Counted from the stretch's first letter, positions 1 through 10,315 are shown. The stretch: 64,000 nucleotides of DNA from Hyaloperonospora brassicae (GCA_947650285.1 CANTFL010001467.1:310001-374000); one strand, 5' to 3'. Numbers and translations: made by a program. Notes: generated by a model from the letters alone, not told the origin.

Positions 1-639
1 TCAAAACGCACACAAAGAGCCCATCGCTCGTTAAACTTGAGCTCATCAACGCATCGTCGACTGCACGACATTCCTTCTCCGAGATGGCGCGTGTGTCAAA
101 GTTGCAAGCGCTCGATTGGCACTTGCAATAATTTTGAATCATAGGTTGGAGCAGACTCGCTTGGCTCATGTCAGGGTCAACTGAATCGAGTGATCAGCTC
201 GATCGAACATATTCTGCGCATGCCACTACCAGACCGAATTTCTCGACGTGCTAGTGCGATGACACATGATTCATACCTCAAAGGCAACAACACCGCGTAA
301 TGCCAGCAGTATGTTGGCTTGCTCCAAAGGAATCTATGTGATTATCTTAGTGTCAATTTGGAATCGAGTGCGACGCATGCCTCAATATGTTGGCTTACTC
401 TAACGAGATCTAACTGATTATCTTGTTGACAGTTTGGATGCGAGTGCATTGCATATCTCCTCGAAAAAGATGCTGCTGCGTCGAGTAGTACTTGTACCGA
501 CGAACGCACTCCGACAAGTGTGCGCTGTACGTTCAGTAACGTTGCTCAACACACGCCGTCTGTCGCCTTGCCTTTTTCTATTTTCTCTCATATCTGTACT
601 GTACGAACCTCGTACAGCCTGGCCATACAATCAGCTCGA
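1..639. other. Left-edge intergenic DNA
   Basis: No gene is recognisable. The stretch is the 3' flank of the minus-strand MPP-alpha gene and contains the diverged tandem repeat at 311-455. The short open frames here have no domain signature. Confidence 0.5.
311..455 (+). repeat. Diverged tandem duplication, period about 76 bp
   Basis: Both units start with ATGTTGGCTT (311 and 387) and contain the words GATTATCTT and TTTGGA followed by CGAGTGC. The copies differ at many positions, so the duplication is old. No function is visible. Confidence 0.5.
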
Positions 640-2241
640 TTACGCTGCCTTCTCGCTCAACCCTTCCTTAATACCGGCAACTACTTGGTGGTACTGCGGA
701 AATCGAGAAATGTCTCCTGAGTATACGAGGCTAGGCGGGTGCTTCATGGCCTCCTTCACAACTCGCTGGATGTCATCGGCAGTAACGCGGTCGATCTTGA
801 CACACACGGATTCAGGCGTCTCACGCATTCCATACGTAAGCAGCTGGCGACCGATGTCTTCGTACAGGATCATGCGGGACTCGAGGTTCATGAGCACAGA
901 CGATTTCAGCTGGTTCTTGGCACGAGCCAGCTCAATGGCACTGACCGGTTCCTTAGCGACGCCGAGCATCTGGTTGCACAACAGCGCCACGAGGTTGCTG
1001 GTGTGGGACGGAATACAAGCACCATATATACCCAGAAGGCCAACGTCCGTATGTATGGACGAGAACGCAAAAGCCGACTCGACCCAATAGAAACGATTCA
1101 ATACGCTTGTGTACAAGCGCGAGTACATGCCTTTGCCTGGACCTCCAGCCGAAAAGCTGTCCCCGCCACCCAACAACGTGTGCAAGACACAAATGGGTAC
1201 CAGATCTTCGTCATGCCAGCCGCCTGTAGGGAATGCCAAGGCAGCGTACGAGAATTCCGACTCGGGCTTCGGCAGCGGATATAGTCCGCCTGTGTAAACC
1301 ACTGGCTCCACCACTTTTCGTTTGACTGGTGTTGTCATCTGCGCATCTATTGGAGCTACCGGGACATTTGCAAACAGCTTTTCCGCGTGCTTGACCAGTC
1401 GCGCGTGGTCCACACCCGAGCCAGCCAGAACCATCTTCTGAACCACAAAATGCTCGGCCCGGAACTTCTGGACCTTGTCCACCGTCAGGGCATCAATCTT
1501 GTCCAACGGACACTGGAGCGGCCGTCCCAGCGGCTTGTCGGCGCCATATGCTGCCGCATGGATGAACTCCTGCAGCATGGCCTGTGGGTTCTCCATCAGC
1601 TCTTCCGTCTGGATACGCATGACAGCTTTCATGCTCTCCATTTCCTCAGGCAGCAGCTCGACATTCAGAATCGCGTCGGCCAGCAGCTCGAGCCCTTTTT
1701 CCACATTGTCCCGCAGCAAATCAATCGTGTAAATAATTTGCTCGCGCCCAGCGGACGACGTCGTGAGCGCACCAATGTCCTCAATCTCCCGCACGAGCGC
1801 TGCGTGCGAGCGCGACGTAGTGCTCTTGAAGCCCAAATGCTCGAGCAGATGGCTCACGCCCACGCTCTCGTCGCCCTCGTCGCGACTGCCGGCGTCGATA
1901 AAGAGTCCGAGCGTCGCCGCTTGGCCGTACGTCTCGTGCGAGACGACGCGCAGACCGGACGGCAGCACGGAGAGCTCCGTCGCGGGCGCTTTCAATTGGC
2001 TCGCGGGCTTCAGCGTCGGGAGGCCCGGGAGCTCGTGGTCGAGCGATTGCTGCGATTTAATTGGCGGACACGCAGTCGGGCGCAGGATCGCGGCGGGGTC
2101 CACGCTGTGCGTCGGCGCACGCGCTTGTGACAGCGCCCGCGCTCGCGTCCAGAGAGGGAGCGCTGGGCAGCGGCCAGCGAGGCGTTCGGCCAGCTGCGCA
2201 GCGCGCCGCAGCGCCCCGGGCGAGCGCAGCGACGACAGCAT
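640..2241 (-). CDS. PMPCA: Mitochondrial processing peptidase alpha subunit (M16 family), 533 aa
   Basis: MPP removes presequences from proteins imported into the mitochondrial matrix; the alpha subunit recognises the substrate and the beta subunit cleaves. The first ATG in frame is at 2241. It opens an Arg/Ala/Leu-rich presequence with no acidic residues in the first 19 positions, which fits matrix targeting; frames upstream have no ATG. An M16 N-terminal domain follows with HLLEH at residues 131-135, then the alpha-specific glycine-rich loop LGGGDSFSAGGPGKG (about 357-371), and the C-terminal M16 domain. Length fits the family. Oddity: most alpha subunits have lost HxxEH, while this one keeps it but has Thr212 where the third zinc ligand (Glu, +77) is expected, with Glu213/214 adjacent. 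The gene is divergent from the pseudouridine synthase gene. A beta subunit is possible but unlikely because of the loop. Confidence 0.9.
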   Translation of the reverse strand: MLSSLRSPGALRRAAQLAERLAGRCPALPLWTRARALSQARAPTHSVDPAAILRPTACPPIKSQQSLDHELPGLPTLKPASQLKAPATELSVLPSGLRVVSHETYGQAATLGLFIDAGSRDEGDESVGVSHLLEHLGFKSTTSRSHAALVREIEDIGALTTSSAGREQIIYTIDLLRDNVEKGLELLADAILNVELLPEEMESMKAVMRIQTEELMENPQAMLQEFIHAAAYGADKPLGRPLQCPLDKIDALTVDKVQKFRAEHFVVQKMVLAGSGVDHARLVKHAEKLFANVPVAPIDAQMTTPVKRKVVEPVVYTGGLYPLPKPESEFSYAALAFPTGGWHDEDLVPICVLHTLLGGGDSFSAGGPGKGMYSRLYTSVLNRFYWVESAFAFSSIHTDVGLLGIYGACIPSHTSNLVALLCNQMLGVAKEPVSAIELARAKNQLKSSVLMNLESRMILYEDIGRQLLTYGMRETPESVCVKIDRVTADDIQRVVKEAMKHPPSLVYSGDISRFPQYHQVVAGIKEGLSEKAA

Positions 2242-2337
2242 TTGGGAGCGTTTGCGTGCGGCGGACGTGTTGATGTGGTGCACTTCACGTAGGACCCCCA
2301 GCGCTGAACCGGTTTGCTGGTACCGTCGCCGCTGCAC

Positions 2338-2352
2338 CAGTCATTGTGAAGC
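2338..2352 (+). promoter_or_regulatory. Inr-like element before the pseudouridine synthase gene
   Basis: AGTCATTGTGAAG places the oomycete initiator core TCATT (2341-2345) only about 12 nt before the ATG at 2354. The FPR half is weak. The whole 2242-2353 gap must serve two divergent genes. Confidence 0.35.
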
Positions 2353-2353
2353 C

Positions 2354-3847
2354 ATGGCCGGCAAGCGCAAGAAGACGCACTGGGCCGTGCGGCGCAAGCT
2401 CAAGCACGCGCGCGGTGGCGACGGCCCGCGTGCCGCCGACGACAATGACCGGCAGCAGCAGCACACGGACCGGCGCGTTGATCGCGTCGAGACCGTCCAC
2501 CCTGGCTCGTACGCGGCGCAGCGTCCTCACGTCGCGTCGACGACTGCGGCAACAGTGTTGCCACCCAAGCGCCGCTATGGTCTGTGGGTGGCTTTCTGCG
2601 GCAAGAACTACAGTGGCATGCAGATGAACGAAGGCGTACGGACCATTGAAGCAGAGCTCGAGCGTGCTTTGTTCGAAGCGGGCGGCATTGCCGAGAGCAA
2701 CTATGGTTTCTTGCAGAAGATTGGCTGGAGTCGGGCAGCTCGGACGGACAAGGGCGTCCATGCTGCTGGGCAACTGCTGACGGCAAAACTTCACGTGGAC
2801 GAAGGTGACGACAAAGTGTTGGCGTTTGTTGCCGGAGTGAACAGTGCGCTGCCCAAGGACATTCGCGTGCTGCAGATGGTGACCGTCACCAAGAACTTTA
2901 ATGCGAAAATGATGTGCGACCAGCGCACGTACGAGTACTTGGCGCCGACGTTCATTTTTGGTCAGCGCACACGTTGTGTAGGACTGGAGGATAAAAAGAA
3001 GAGGCATGAGGACGGAGAACGAGAAGCGACGCAGTGGACAGTGGATGCGTGTGACGTGGAGAAGGACGGAAGCGACCACATAGTGATTGACAGTCCGACG
3101 CTCGAGGCTCACAAGGCCTTTCGAATGAGCGAAGACACATTGAAACAGCTCGACGCGGCGTTGCAGCAGTTTGTCGGAACTCACAATTTCCACAACTTTA
3201 CATCGAAAATGGAACCCACAAACCCACAAGCAAAGCGCTATATCATTTCATTTGAAGTCGACCGTCCGTTTGTGCAGTATGAAATGGAATGGGTGCGCCT
3301 GCGTGTCGTTGGCCAGAGCTTCTTATTGCACCACATTCGCAAGATGATTGGTACTGCCGTGGAAGTCGTCTCGGGTATGTGCGATCCGTCAACTATCGAG
3401 CGTGCCATGCAGCTGACGAAGATGGACTTGCCAAAAGCTCCTAGTGTGGGACTCTATCTGGCCCAAGCTCACTTTGAGGTGTATAATCTGAAGATGGCAG
3501 ACTCGATTCAGACGTCTCATCCTCTGCTTGATTTGAAGGAACCAGCGGTAGCGGATGCGGTCGAACAATTTAAGCGTGACTTTATCTTTGACCACATCAT
3601 GAAGCACGAAGAGTGCACACGCACTTATGCTAAATGGTTGCGCATCATGGAAGTGCTCCCATTCGACTACATACCCAAGTCCTATCTAGAATGGAAAAAA
3701 GCAAAAGAAGATGAAGCTGCTCGTACAGATCGTGCGGGTAGGCGTGAGTTAGCAAAGCTAGCGCGTGCTGCTGAAGCTACTGTCCAAGCAGTCACTAGTG
3801 TGGAGACGAAAGTAGTCTTACAAGCTGATATCGTTGCCGCTGATTGA
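2354..3847 (+). CDS. PUS1: tRNA pseudouridine synthase, TruA/Pus1 family, 497 aa
   Basis: The enzyme isomerises uridine to pseudouridine in tRNA, in eukaryotes mainly at positions 27/28 and others, in nucleus and mitochondria. The ATG at 2354 is followed by a basic N-terminus (KRKKTHW, repeated Arg/Lys), a plausible nuclear signal. The catalytic box RAARTDKGVHA is at about 128-138, with the nucleophile Asp132. GLWVAFCGKNYSGMQ (strand 1 of the TruA fold) precedes it, and HNFHNFTSK and FLLHHIRKMIGTAVEVVSG follow in the C-terminal half, as in Pus1 proteins. The C-terminus is Lys/Glu/Ala-rich. The frame is open further upstream but lacks an ATG there and overlaps the antisense gene, so 2354 is chosen. 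No intron is needed. Confidence 0.92.
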   Translation: MAGKRKKTHWAVRRKLKHARGGDGPRAADDNDRQQQHTDRRVDRVETVHPGSYAAQRPHVASTTAATVLPPKRRYGLWVAFCGKNYSGMQMNEGVRTIEAELERALFEAGGIAESNYGFLQKIGWSRAARTDKGVHAAGQLLTAKLHVDEGDDKVLAFVAGVNSALPKDIRVLQMVTVTKNFNAKMMCDQRTYEYLAPTFIFGQRTRCVGLEDKKKRHEDGEREATQWTVDACDVEKDGSDHIVIDSPTLEAHKAFRMSEDTLKQLDAALQQFVGTHNFHNFTSKMEPTNPQAKRYIISFEVDRPFVQYEMEWVRLRVVGQSFLLHHIRKMIGTAVEVVSGMCDPSTIERAMQLTKMDLPKAPSVGLYLAQAHFEVYNLKMADSIQTSHPLLDLKEPAVADAVEQFKRDFIFDHIMKHEECTRTYAKWLRIMEVLPFDYIPKSYLEWKKAKEDEAARTDRAGRRELAKLARAAEATVQAVTSVETKVVLQADIVAAD

Positions 3848-6800
3848 GTACAGCTTGTTTTTGCCCAAGCATCTTTTGATACAGACATCTTGTTGAAATG
3901 GTGTCGGACATCCTACCTCGCCGACTCGCTTGTAGCAGTCTTTGACTACATCAGTAAAGTTATCGGCTCTGCTACATTGCGATTGGTGCGTTTATAAGGC
4001 TCTGCTGCTAATGTTGTGTTGTGTGCCTGTCAGCTTTTTTGACAGATGAAGTTTAATGCCTCAAATTTATGGTTATTATCGAAGATCTGCGATGTATGAA
4101 CATGAGTGTCTTGCTCCCACTTGTATCGTTATGACACGTTCGCCACGCGTCTGAACAATGCAACAGATACTCACGATTTTTACCCAGGCATCCCACCCCC
4201 ATTCAGCAATCAGACGCGCAAATGTTTGTATTGTACTTCACAACGATATTTTCTTGTGCGTTTAATTTGTTTACTGGGCTTGACAACAATAATTGTCACA
4301 ATGGACGTCACGTCATTCATAAAACGAGGACTTACGTATCGGTCGTTGCGGCAATAGCAGCCTGTGGTTGCATGTCGAATAGATACGTTTACGCCCTTCA
4401 AAGCATTTCCACATGCTGTGGAGCTCTTCTAGTTTTGCACCACGAAAAGTCGATGTCAGGGTACGGCGACAAGACACTAATGTCTTGGCAGGCAAGATGC
4501 CATATCATCTGCGCTGTTCTCAAGAGCATGCTTTCGCTGCGTTGCTATCAGGGTGGTCGGAATAGTCGATAATAATGTGTGGTGAATTTCGTGCATCAGA
4601 ACTGTGGCCCGCAACGTCAACCGCTTTACGACGCACCGTACGACCTGCTCCAATCAGGTCCAAGGCGCGTCTACAGCACTAAGGTATAGACAGTGTTTTA
4701 CATTTCTACGATACGAATGAACGTAGTGTGACTGAGGACGGCGAGGACCCAGAAAAGGTCCTGACACGTACAAAGCTCTTGAATGAGTTTTGCTACATGA
4801 GGGTTGTTGCGTTCACGTCAGGTACCTTACTAAACGTTTGATCCCCCCAAGGTGTAGAAGCCGGTCCCGTCCTGTTCTTTGGCCAGTGCGTGCGTAGCGA
4901 CTATGCAATCCAAAGCTTTGTATCATATGGCTTAGCCACCGCCATTTAAGATCTGCTACATCGGCAACCAGTACGTGGCATTAATAAAGGATGACGACTT
5001 CCACTGAGCCCGTAACGCTTGCCAACATCAGAATCAGCATAGACTTCATGCAACAGGACTCAAAATCGATCGCGTTGCCGTTCCGGATCAAAAGCTGTTG
5101 CAGCGTCGGCTGCATGTTTTATTGGAACGTTTACAGGCCAGACCAGCAACCTGATTCGAGATGTAGCGTCATGACCAAGACATTCCAGCGCCTTACAAAT
5201 ATGGAACTATGTGCACGCATACCGTTGCTCTCACAAACGCAGCACATTTCCCTGGAGTCGCTTACCCTTTGCGAATGGAGTAATAGAAATGCGTCCGACA
5301 AGACTTCTTTGCATCGTTTTCAATGTATCCCAGGAATAAACAGCATTAACAAAAAGCTCCAAAGATGCGAAGACGTCGCCGTGCGGGGCGAGAGGCCGCG
5401 TGTTTGTTATAACGCATAAATCATATACATCTATGCTGATGACATGGGGGAGACCTGAAGTCATTTTTTGACCTTATCCTGGTCATTGACATATTTTGTT
5501 GCCCCGTGCCGTCATCCTTCTACGATAACGATCGAAATGCTACGTCGAACGCTACAAAGTTGAATAGTGTCTTGCCGGCGCCTCGGTGCGCTGATCGTGC
5601 AAAGCTTTATCTCGATTGCAAACTAGTACATATGTACACGATCATTCCGGCGCGTCATATTATGACCTATCGCGCCGCCATTGGTGGATACGATCGCCTG
5701 GTCAACGTCCCTGTTTCTTGTCAGAATCTTTTGGTAGGCGAGCTCAGTGACCGTACCACTGATGAACCTTATCGCAGCTTAAACAAGAACTAGCTATCGC
5801 TCGTGTTGAGGACGACCGTGACTGCATGGAACTACAATACGTTACCTTTCGAACAGAAAGGGCTCTTAGTGCCTGGCTAGCATCGCATCCGTCCTCGCAA
5901 CGCCTTCACTGCTGGTTTTTGATGTGATGTGGACTAGACTGATATTGCCAACTCATACTTGAATTTGTTCAGCAAAGTGCTAGCATACCACAACTCACAT
6001 TCAGCGTTGACGGCTGCACAATAGTTTATAGGAGCGATGGCATTGCTCGACCCAGGGACCGCATCAGTACGTGCGTATACAGACTAGCTGCAAAGGTGCG
6101 TCTGTCCTTGCCGGCTGGAACCCGCATCGTTCGGATTTTTTGGCTTACTGTACGACGGCAAGAAGTATGAGCCCAGCAGCACCAAGCTAAGTCGATCGAC
6201 GAGAGGAGCTCGGCTTACACCCTAACACAATGCCACGTGCCCCAACAATGCCACGCTTACGTTAGCTTAACTACAGCGCATACATCAACACATCATACCA
6301 TATTGCACTTCATTGCGTAATTTCGCTCGACCTCTCGCGCTGCTGTGCCGCTCGCTGGTGGGATACCCGTTTCGCAGACAGCACCTGCAGCACGTACGGA
6401 CTTAAGCGAATTTGACTTGGCTATAGTATCACTGGACCGGTATGCATCACACGTGATTAGGAACAAAAGGGCTCTATTTTCCTCCAAGGCGATTGTAAGG
6501 TGGCTTTACCGGAGTGCGACTAATGGTGGTTTCGGTGGATCGTGTGGACGACTAAGAGTACGAACTAAAGTCACTTGGACTTCTATTCCGATCCCATGAT
6601 TCCATAACGCCCATGGCGAAAGAAGCGGAGGCCAATACGGTGCATGACGTTTGCTAGAATGCTGAGACGTCCGTAAATGATGGGTTTGCATGCACCTTGG
6701 ACTTATGGGTATTCACGGCAGAACTGACACAATTTGTATTCGCGTCCATCCATGAACCATTTTAGATCTGGACCGCTGCTTCTTCTGCTCGACGAAGATT

Positions 6801-7115
6801 GTGAACAAGCTGAGAGTTGCACGCGTTTGGTTTCCTCCAGGTAATGCGTCTTCCCCAGATCGGCACTTCGGATTCATGAGGTGGGACAATGACGCTAGCT
6901 TCATCAAAAGCACCACGCTATGCCGTGCTCGAGTGCAGCGAGCCGCTGGCCAATATCCAAACGCCGCGTTCTCCCTACGAGATGCACATAAATTTCACGG
7001 GTTCAGATAGTCATGACATCGTGTTGCCCTGATGTACACGAAGACCTCGACAGCGATGCTCAACGTTTCAACACAATCTGGCTTAGCATTTCTTCTGCTT
7101 CCTGTAATGCTGTTT

Positions 7116-7151
7116 TAGCCTCAGTGGTGGGATCCCGCGCGGTTCAAATCC
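7116..7151 (+). repeat. tRNA-like A-box/B-box pair, compact
   Basis: TAGCCTCAGTGG (7116-7128 region) resembles a pol III A-box, and GGTTCAAATCC (7141-7151) is a perfect B-box. Only 12 nt separate them and no anticodon arm or acceptor stem folds, so this is not a functional tRNA. It could be a SINE relic. Confidence 0.3.
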
Positions 7152-7390
7152 TGGCCGCCGCGGTATCGAAATTTTCCAGGTGTGCTCGGCCGACAAGTCC
7201 TGCCACCGTCGCTGAATAGCGCAAGCAATCACGCCCACGTCTGAAGCCGTGAGTAACTACTATGCAAATCAGTTTTCCGAAAAGAACAGTGTAGGTCCAA
7301 TGCCGTAAGCCCACTTGTCAGTCAACAAGGCGGTGGCACAGGAAGAATAAGGACCAGAACTTGTCCTGGTTTGCTACCCCAGCGCACCGG

Positions 7391-7436
7391 CGATTTGAAC
7401 ACGGTATCAGCAGCGGCGACAAGCCCTGCTCGCCCA
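7391..7436 (-). repeat. tRNA-like A-box/B-box pair, minus strand
   Basis: On the minus strand TGGGCGAGCAGG (7436-7425) is one mismatch from the A-box consensus, and GTTCAAATC lies about 24 nt downstream (7400-7391). There is no complete cloverleaf. Confidence 0.22.
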
Positions 7437-7541
7437 TAACCACTCCTTTGCCCGTCTACAGCAAATCCATGATTTGCTCAGCGATAGTGCGGTCCATTTT
7501 AAATCTTACACTCTTTCCTAACAGTAGACCACCGACCCCGG

Positions 7542-7590
7542 TGGCCGAGTTGGAAAGGCACTGGCACCGCGACCGGGGGTTCGTGGATTG
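7542..7590 (+). repeat. tRNA-Leu/Ser-like A-box with degraded B-box
   Basis: TGGCCGAGTTGG (7542-7553) fits the A-box consensus exactly and looks like the D-arm of a class II tRNA. A partial B-box GGTTCG follows at 7578-7583, 24 nt later. The spacing is too short for a tRNA, so this is a possible SINE head. Confidence 0.3.
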
Positions 7591-8299
7591 ATACCAGCAC
7601 AGGGGCGGTACGATCACACATCGCCGGAGAGTGGCTGACAAAGTCGGATAGTGAGACGTACGCGTACCCGAATGTACCTCAAATCTTCTTTCTCCTACAA
7701 ATAGACCGTCGAAAAACGTCGCTGTCCATTACGATCTTTTTCGCAGTACGCGCGGCAGAAACGATCCAGTTCCACACGCGAATCTAGTGGTAGAGATAGC
7801 CAAGCTCCGATTGATCACCCGGTTCCGAAAGCAACTCAGATACGGTCAAATTTACACTCGCGGCTGAGTTTGTGCAGTCGTTCAAACGCGGTTGCAGACG
7901 TTCACTTTATCTTCGAGCGTAGGGTGCCACTTTTGTCTGACTTGTTGATTAAAATGAGTGAAGCTGCGAGTTACCTAATGCCGGCAAAAGTCGTTGTTGA
8001 TGAGCGAGAACTCGGCTCTTCTTTTTCGTCACCACTGTCGTACGCCTTCCCTTGCAAATCTGTGCCCCAACCACATGAACAACGCCGTGACCGCAAGACA
8101 AACATTGCCACACAACGGTCTGTTGGAAAGCTTATGCCATAGTGGCATGCAAAGATACTGCCCGTACCTTCTGAAGGCATGGGGAGGTATACTAGAAGGT
8201 ACTTAGAAACTCAGGAGCAGACAGGTAATTTTTTCGCGTTACGCTTCTTTTTAAAGGCTGTCGACTGACCGAATTCGCTGGACAGTTTTGCTGCTGCAG

Positions 8300-8313
8300 T
8301 CACTTCCGAATTT
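8300..8313 (+). promoter_or_regulatory. Upstream copy of Inr+FPR core promoter
   Basis: TCACTTCCGAATTT fits the oomycete initiator plus flanking promoter region consensus (TCATTYYNCAWTTT) at all but one position. It lies 148 nt before the equivalent core at 8448, inside the tandem duplication. Confidence 0.5.
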
Positions 8314-8447
8314 GCCCACTCGCCCACTCATCGGAGGTACTAGAAGGTACCTTGAAACTCAGGAGCAGACAGGTAACTTTTTCGCGTTACGCTTCTTTTT
8401 AAAGGCTGTCTACTGACCGAAGTTGCTGAACAGTTTTGCTGCTGCAG

Positions 8448-8461
8448 TCACTTCCGAATTT
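8448..8461 (+). promoter_or_regulatory. Inr+FPR core promoter of effector copy 1
   Basis: TCACTTCCGAATTT with the A at 8450 as likely start site gives a 5' UTR of about 50 nt to the ATG at 8500. The same core stands at the same distance in copies 2 and 3. Confidence 0.6.
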
Positions 8462-8499
8462 GCCCACACGGCCACGCAACGACAGCGACAGTGCCCAAT

Positions 8500-9282
8500 A
8501 TGCGCTTGCGCTGCATCGGTCTTCTGGCTGCTGCGGCGGCAGCGGTTGCTGCACTCCCATGCGCCGCACATTCTTCTGACTTCGATAAGAGTGAGCCCAG
8601 TTCCCCGATCACTGGACGCTCAGCTGTCGATGGCCGCGACGGCACTGCTGTGAGTCAGACGAGCGACTTAGCGAGTGGGGAAGAGAGGAGGAGGCTGAGA
8701 TCCAGTAGTAAGGCCGCCTTCGATGTTGATGAAGCTGCAGAGAGATTCGCGCACCTTTTACCTGACAAATTTGGGCCGCACATCCGTTCAACCTTAGGAG
8801 GGCAAGTGCAAACACTGAACGTACAAGCCGTGAAGAACTACATGCACTCGAGCGATCGTCACGTGGACAAGATGAGACTATTGTTTGAAGCTAATGAAGA
8901 CGGCCGAACAGCACTCGCAAAGGTCATTTTTTCGAAGATTATCATGGCGGAGAAGAAGCGCATATTGAAAGAAACTGAACTCGTGCGGAGTAAGATTTCG
9001 ATGGAGCACGACCCTGTAAAGGTCGTCAGAGCTTTAATGGAACGACCCGACTTGAATCTTGAAGACGATCATTGTATGCGCATCCTGGAAAATTATATCA
9101 GCCAATATAACTGGGAGCATCGAGGAACGGATGAGGGCTACACGTTGGACGGTGTGATGTCGGCAGCCCGTAACAGCATGGGCGAACACGCCCGTCGACT
9201 CTCGGTTGCGCAGACGAGCGCAGGTGACGAGAGTGCCGCAAAGCCTCTGCACGAAAGGCTGATAAAAGCTGGCGGCCAATGA
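8500..9282 (+). CDS. Secreted RxLR-like effector candidate, copy 1, 260 aa
   Basis: Such proteins are secreted by oomycetes and many act inside plant cells; no target can be inferred here. The ATG at 8500 opens a signal peptide (two Arg, then an Ala/Leu/Val core) with likely cleavage after about residue 22-24. An Asp/Ser-rich linker leads to GEERRRLRSSS at 60-70, which contains RRLR (64-67), a match to RxLR, directly behind an EER; the usual order is the reverse. DEAAER (78-82) could serve as a downstream dEER. The rest is charged and mostly helical, with no clear W/Y repeat, ending LHERLIKAGGQ. It is the only copy with an exact RxLR. Amino and carboxy ends match the other copies, while the middle is strongly diverged. 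The promoter is tandemly duplicated and the 3' flank holds Ty3-A. Confidence 0.7.
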   Translation: MRLRCIGLLAAAAAAVAALPCAAHSSDFDKSEPSSPITGRSAVDGRDGTAVSQTSDLASGEERRRLRSSSKAAFDVDEAAERFAHLLPDKFGPHIRSTLGGQVQTLNVQAVKNYMHSSDRHVDKMRLLFEANEDGRTALAKVIFSKIIMAEKKRILKETELVRSKISMEHDPVKVVRALMERPDLNLEDDHCMRILENYISQYNWEHRGTDEGYTLDGVMSAARNSMGEHARRLSVAQTSAGDESAAKPLHERLIKAGGQ

Positions 9283-9923
9283 AGTCTTCAGCGGCGTAGT
9301 GCACACGTTGCGGGGAGCTCGAAGCTGGAAAAGGGCTTCGCGAATGCTGGCAGGGCATTTATTTCTGACACGCCAAGCGCTTTGGGGATGAGCTTCCCGA
9401 CGTCCGTGCAGCTACGTAGGAGTGCCGGTGAACGACGTGTGGCAGGGAGGAAGCTGAGCTGATTATGACGGAAGAGAGCGATACGTTGGTGGCGAAGCGT
9501 GAGTGGGTTTTACATGGATATTAGGTGGCAACGATTCGTCAGCGGAGAAACAAGACAACGGATTCGTGCGACGTGGCAATGACTCTCGCGTCTTTTTTCG
9601 TTGCTGGCTAAGAGTAACTGCATAACGTGTTTCCTCTAGTTGCATGAACTGGACAGATCGCAATATATGTTTGAACATCATCTTGACTTTACTTTTCGTG
9701 GCGACAGGTGTAGCGACAGGTGCGTAGGCAAGAGGACTGGTCACAAGCGCTGTTGTCAATGCGCATGTATCCAAATGTAAGAAACGCATGCATTTTCCGC
9801 TCACTAGACTTTGGTTGATGCTTCATGCAGAATAGATCTGACCTATGCGTTTTGCTGGATTACGGGAGCCATGCAACGAGGGTTCTTCTTGATGCCGATC
9901 GCAGTACTTTTTTAGTGGGCCAT
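9283..9923. repeat. 3' flank of effector copy 1, part of the duplicated unit
   Basis: This DNA is nearly identical to 24450-25089 and, in its first half, to 56566-56990. It probably holds the 3' UTR and terminator. Minus-strand frames here (9463-9804 and equivalents) are not kept in length between copies, so they are not called. It continues after Ty3-A at 17920. Confidence 0.7.
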
Positions 9924-10315
9924 TGTAACGGGGCAGCCCGATACATGATATGGTCATTTGAGAGATAATGACAATAAAGAATATTAAGATGAATATTCTT
10001 TCAACAATATCACAAGACATGGTGATATTGTTGAAGATGACCGAAGGGTCTACTTATTGGTTGATATCTTGATGATATCCACCCACCAATCGCCGCAAGA
10101 CGCGCGCAATGAGTGGTGAGTAGACGTCGTCATACATTCAGTTACATTGATATAATAAAGTTAAGTCAATCAGAGAGACAGTGGTTAAAGACTTAATTAT
10201 ATTAATGTAACAGTTTTTACTTTTTCCTTATCTACGCTTCCTCGTTTGCCTCGTGTACGCTTGTCGGGGTACGATACCCTTGCGTTAAGTTCACGCAAGG
10301 GTGTGCCCCGTTACA
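9924..10315 (+). repeat. Ty3-A 5' LTR
   Basis: TGTAACGGGGC at the start and GCCCCGTTACA at the end. Near the 3' end a hairpin CCCTTGCGT/ACGCAAGGG stands. The sequence TGGTAGCA begins 2 nt after the LTR and could be a primer-binding site for a tRNA ending TGCTACCA; the match does not extend further. Confidence 0.93.

Larger units (their letters stand above)
3848..8182. other. Gene-free interval with degenerate sequence
   Basis: No frame longer than about 140 codons and none with a recognisable domain. A frame at 4991-5419 reads through a stop into IIYIYADDMG at 5420-5449, faintly like a reverse transcriptase YxDD box, but the rest does not support it. Three tRNA-like fragments lie at 7.1-7.6 kb. 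The rest is probably decayed transposon and unique sequence. Confidence 0.5.
8183..8475 (+). repeat. Tandem duplication of the effector promoter, period 150 bp
   Basis: Units 8183-8332 and 8333-about 8475 both begin GGAGGTA and share AAACTCAGGAGCAGACAGGT, a TTTTTCGCGTTACGC tract and the Inr/FPR core. They differ at a few positions and one 2-nt indel. Effector copies 2 and 3 lack this arrangement; their upstream DNA is different. Confidence 0.85.

Noticed and set aside
2242..2337. Longer N-terminus of MPP-alpha
   Set aside because: The frame is open but begins with GTG and nearly reaches the divergent gene; ATG 2241 gives a good mitochondrial presequence.
5415..5450. YADD box as a reverse transcriptase
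   Set aside because: Only the box itself fits; no other RT motif in any frame within 500 bp.
9463..9804. Minus-strand 113-codon frame after effector copy 1, similar at 24677-24970
   Set aside because: Length and frame are not kept in the copies; it lies in the 3' flank and probable UTR.
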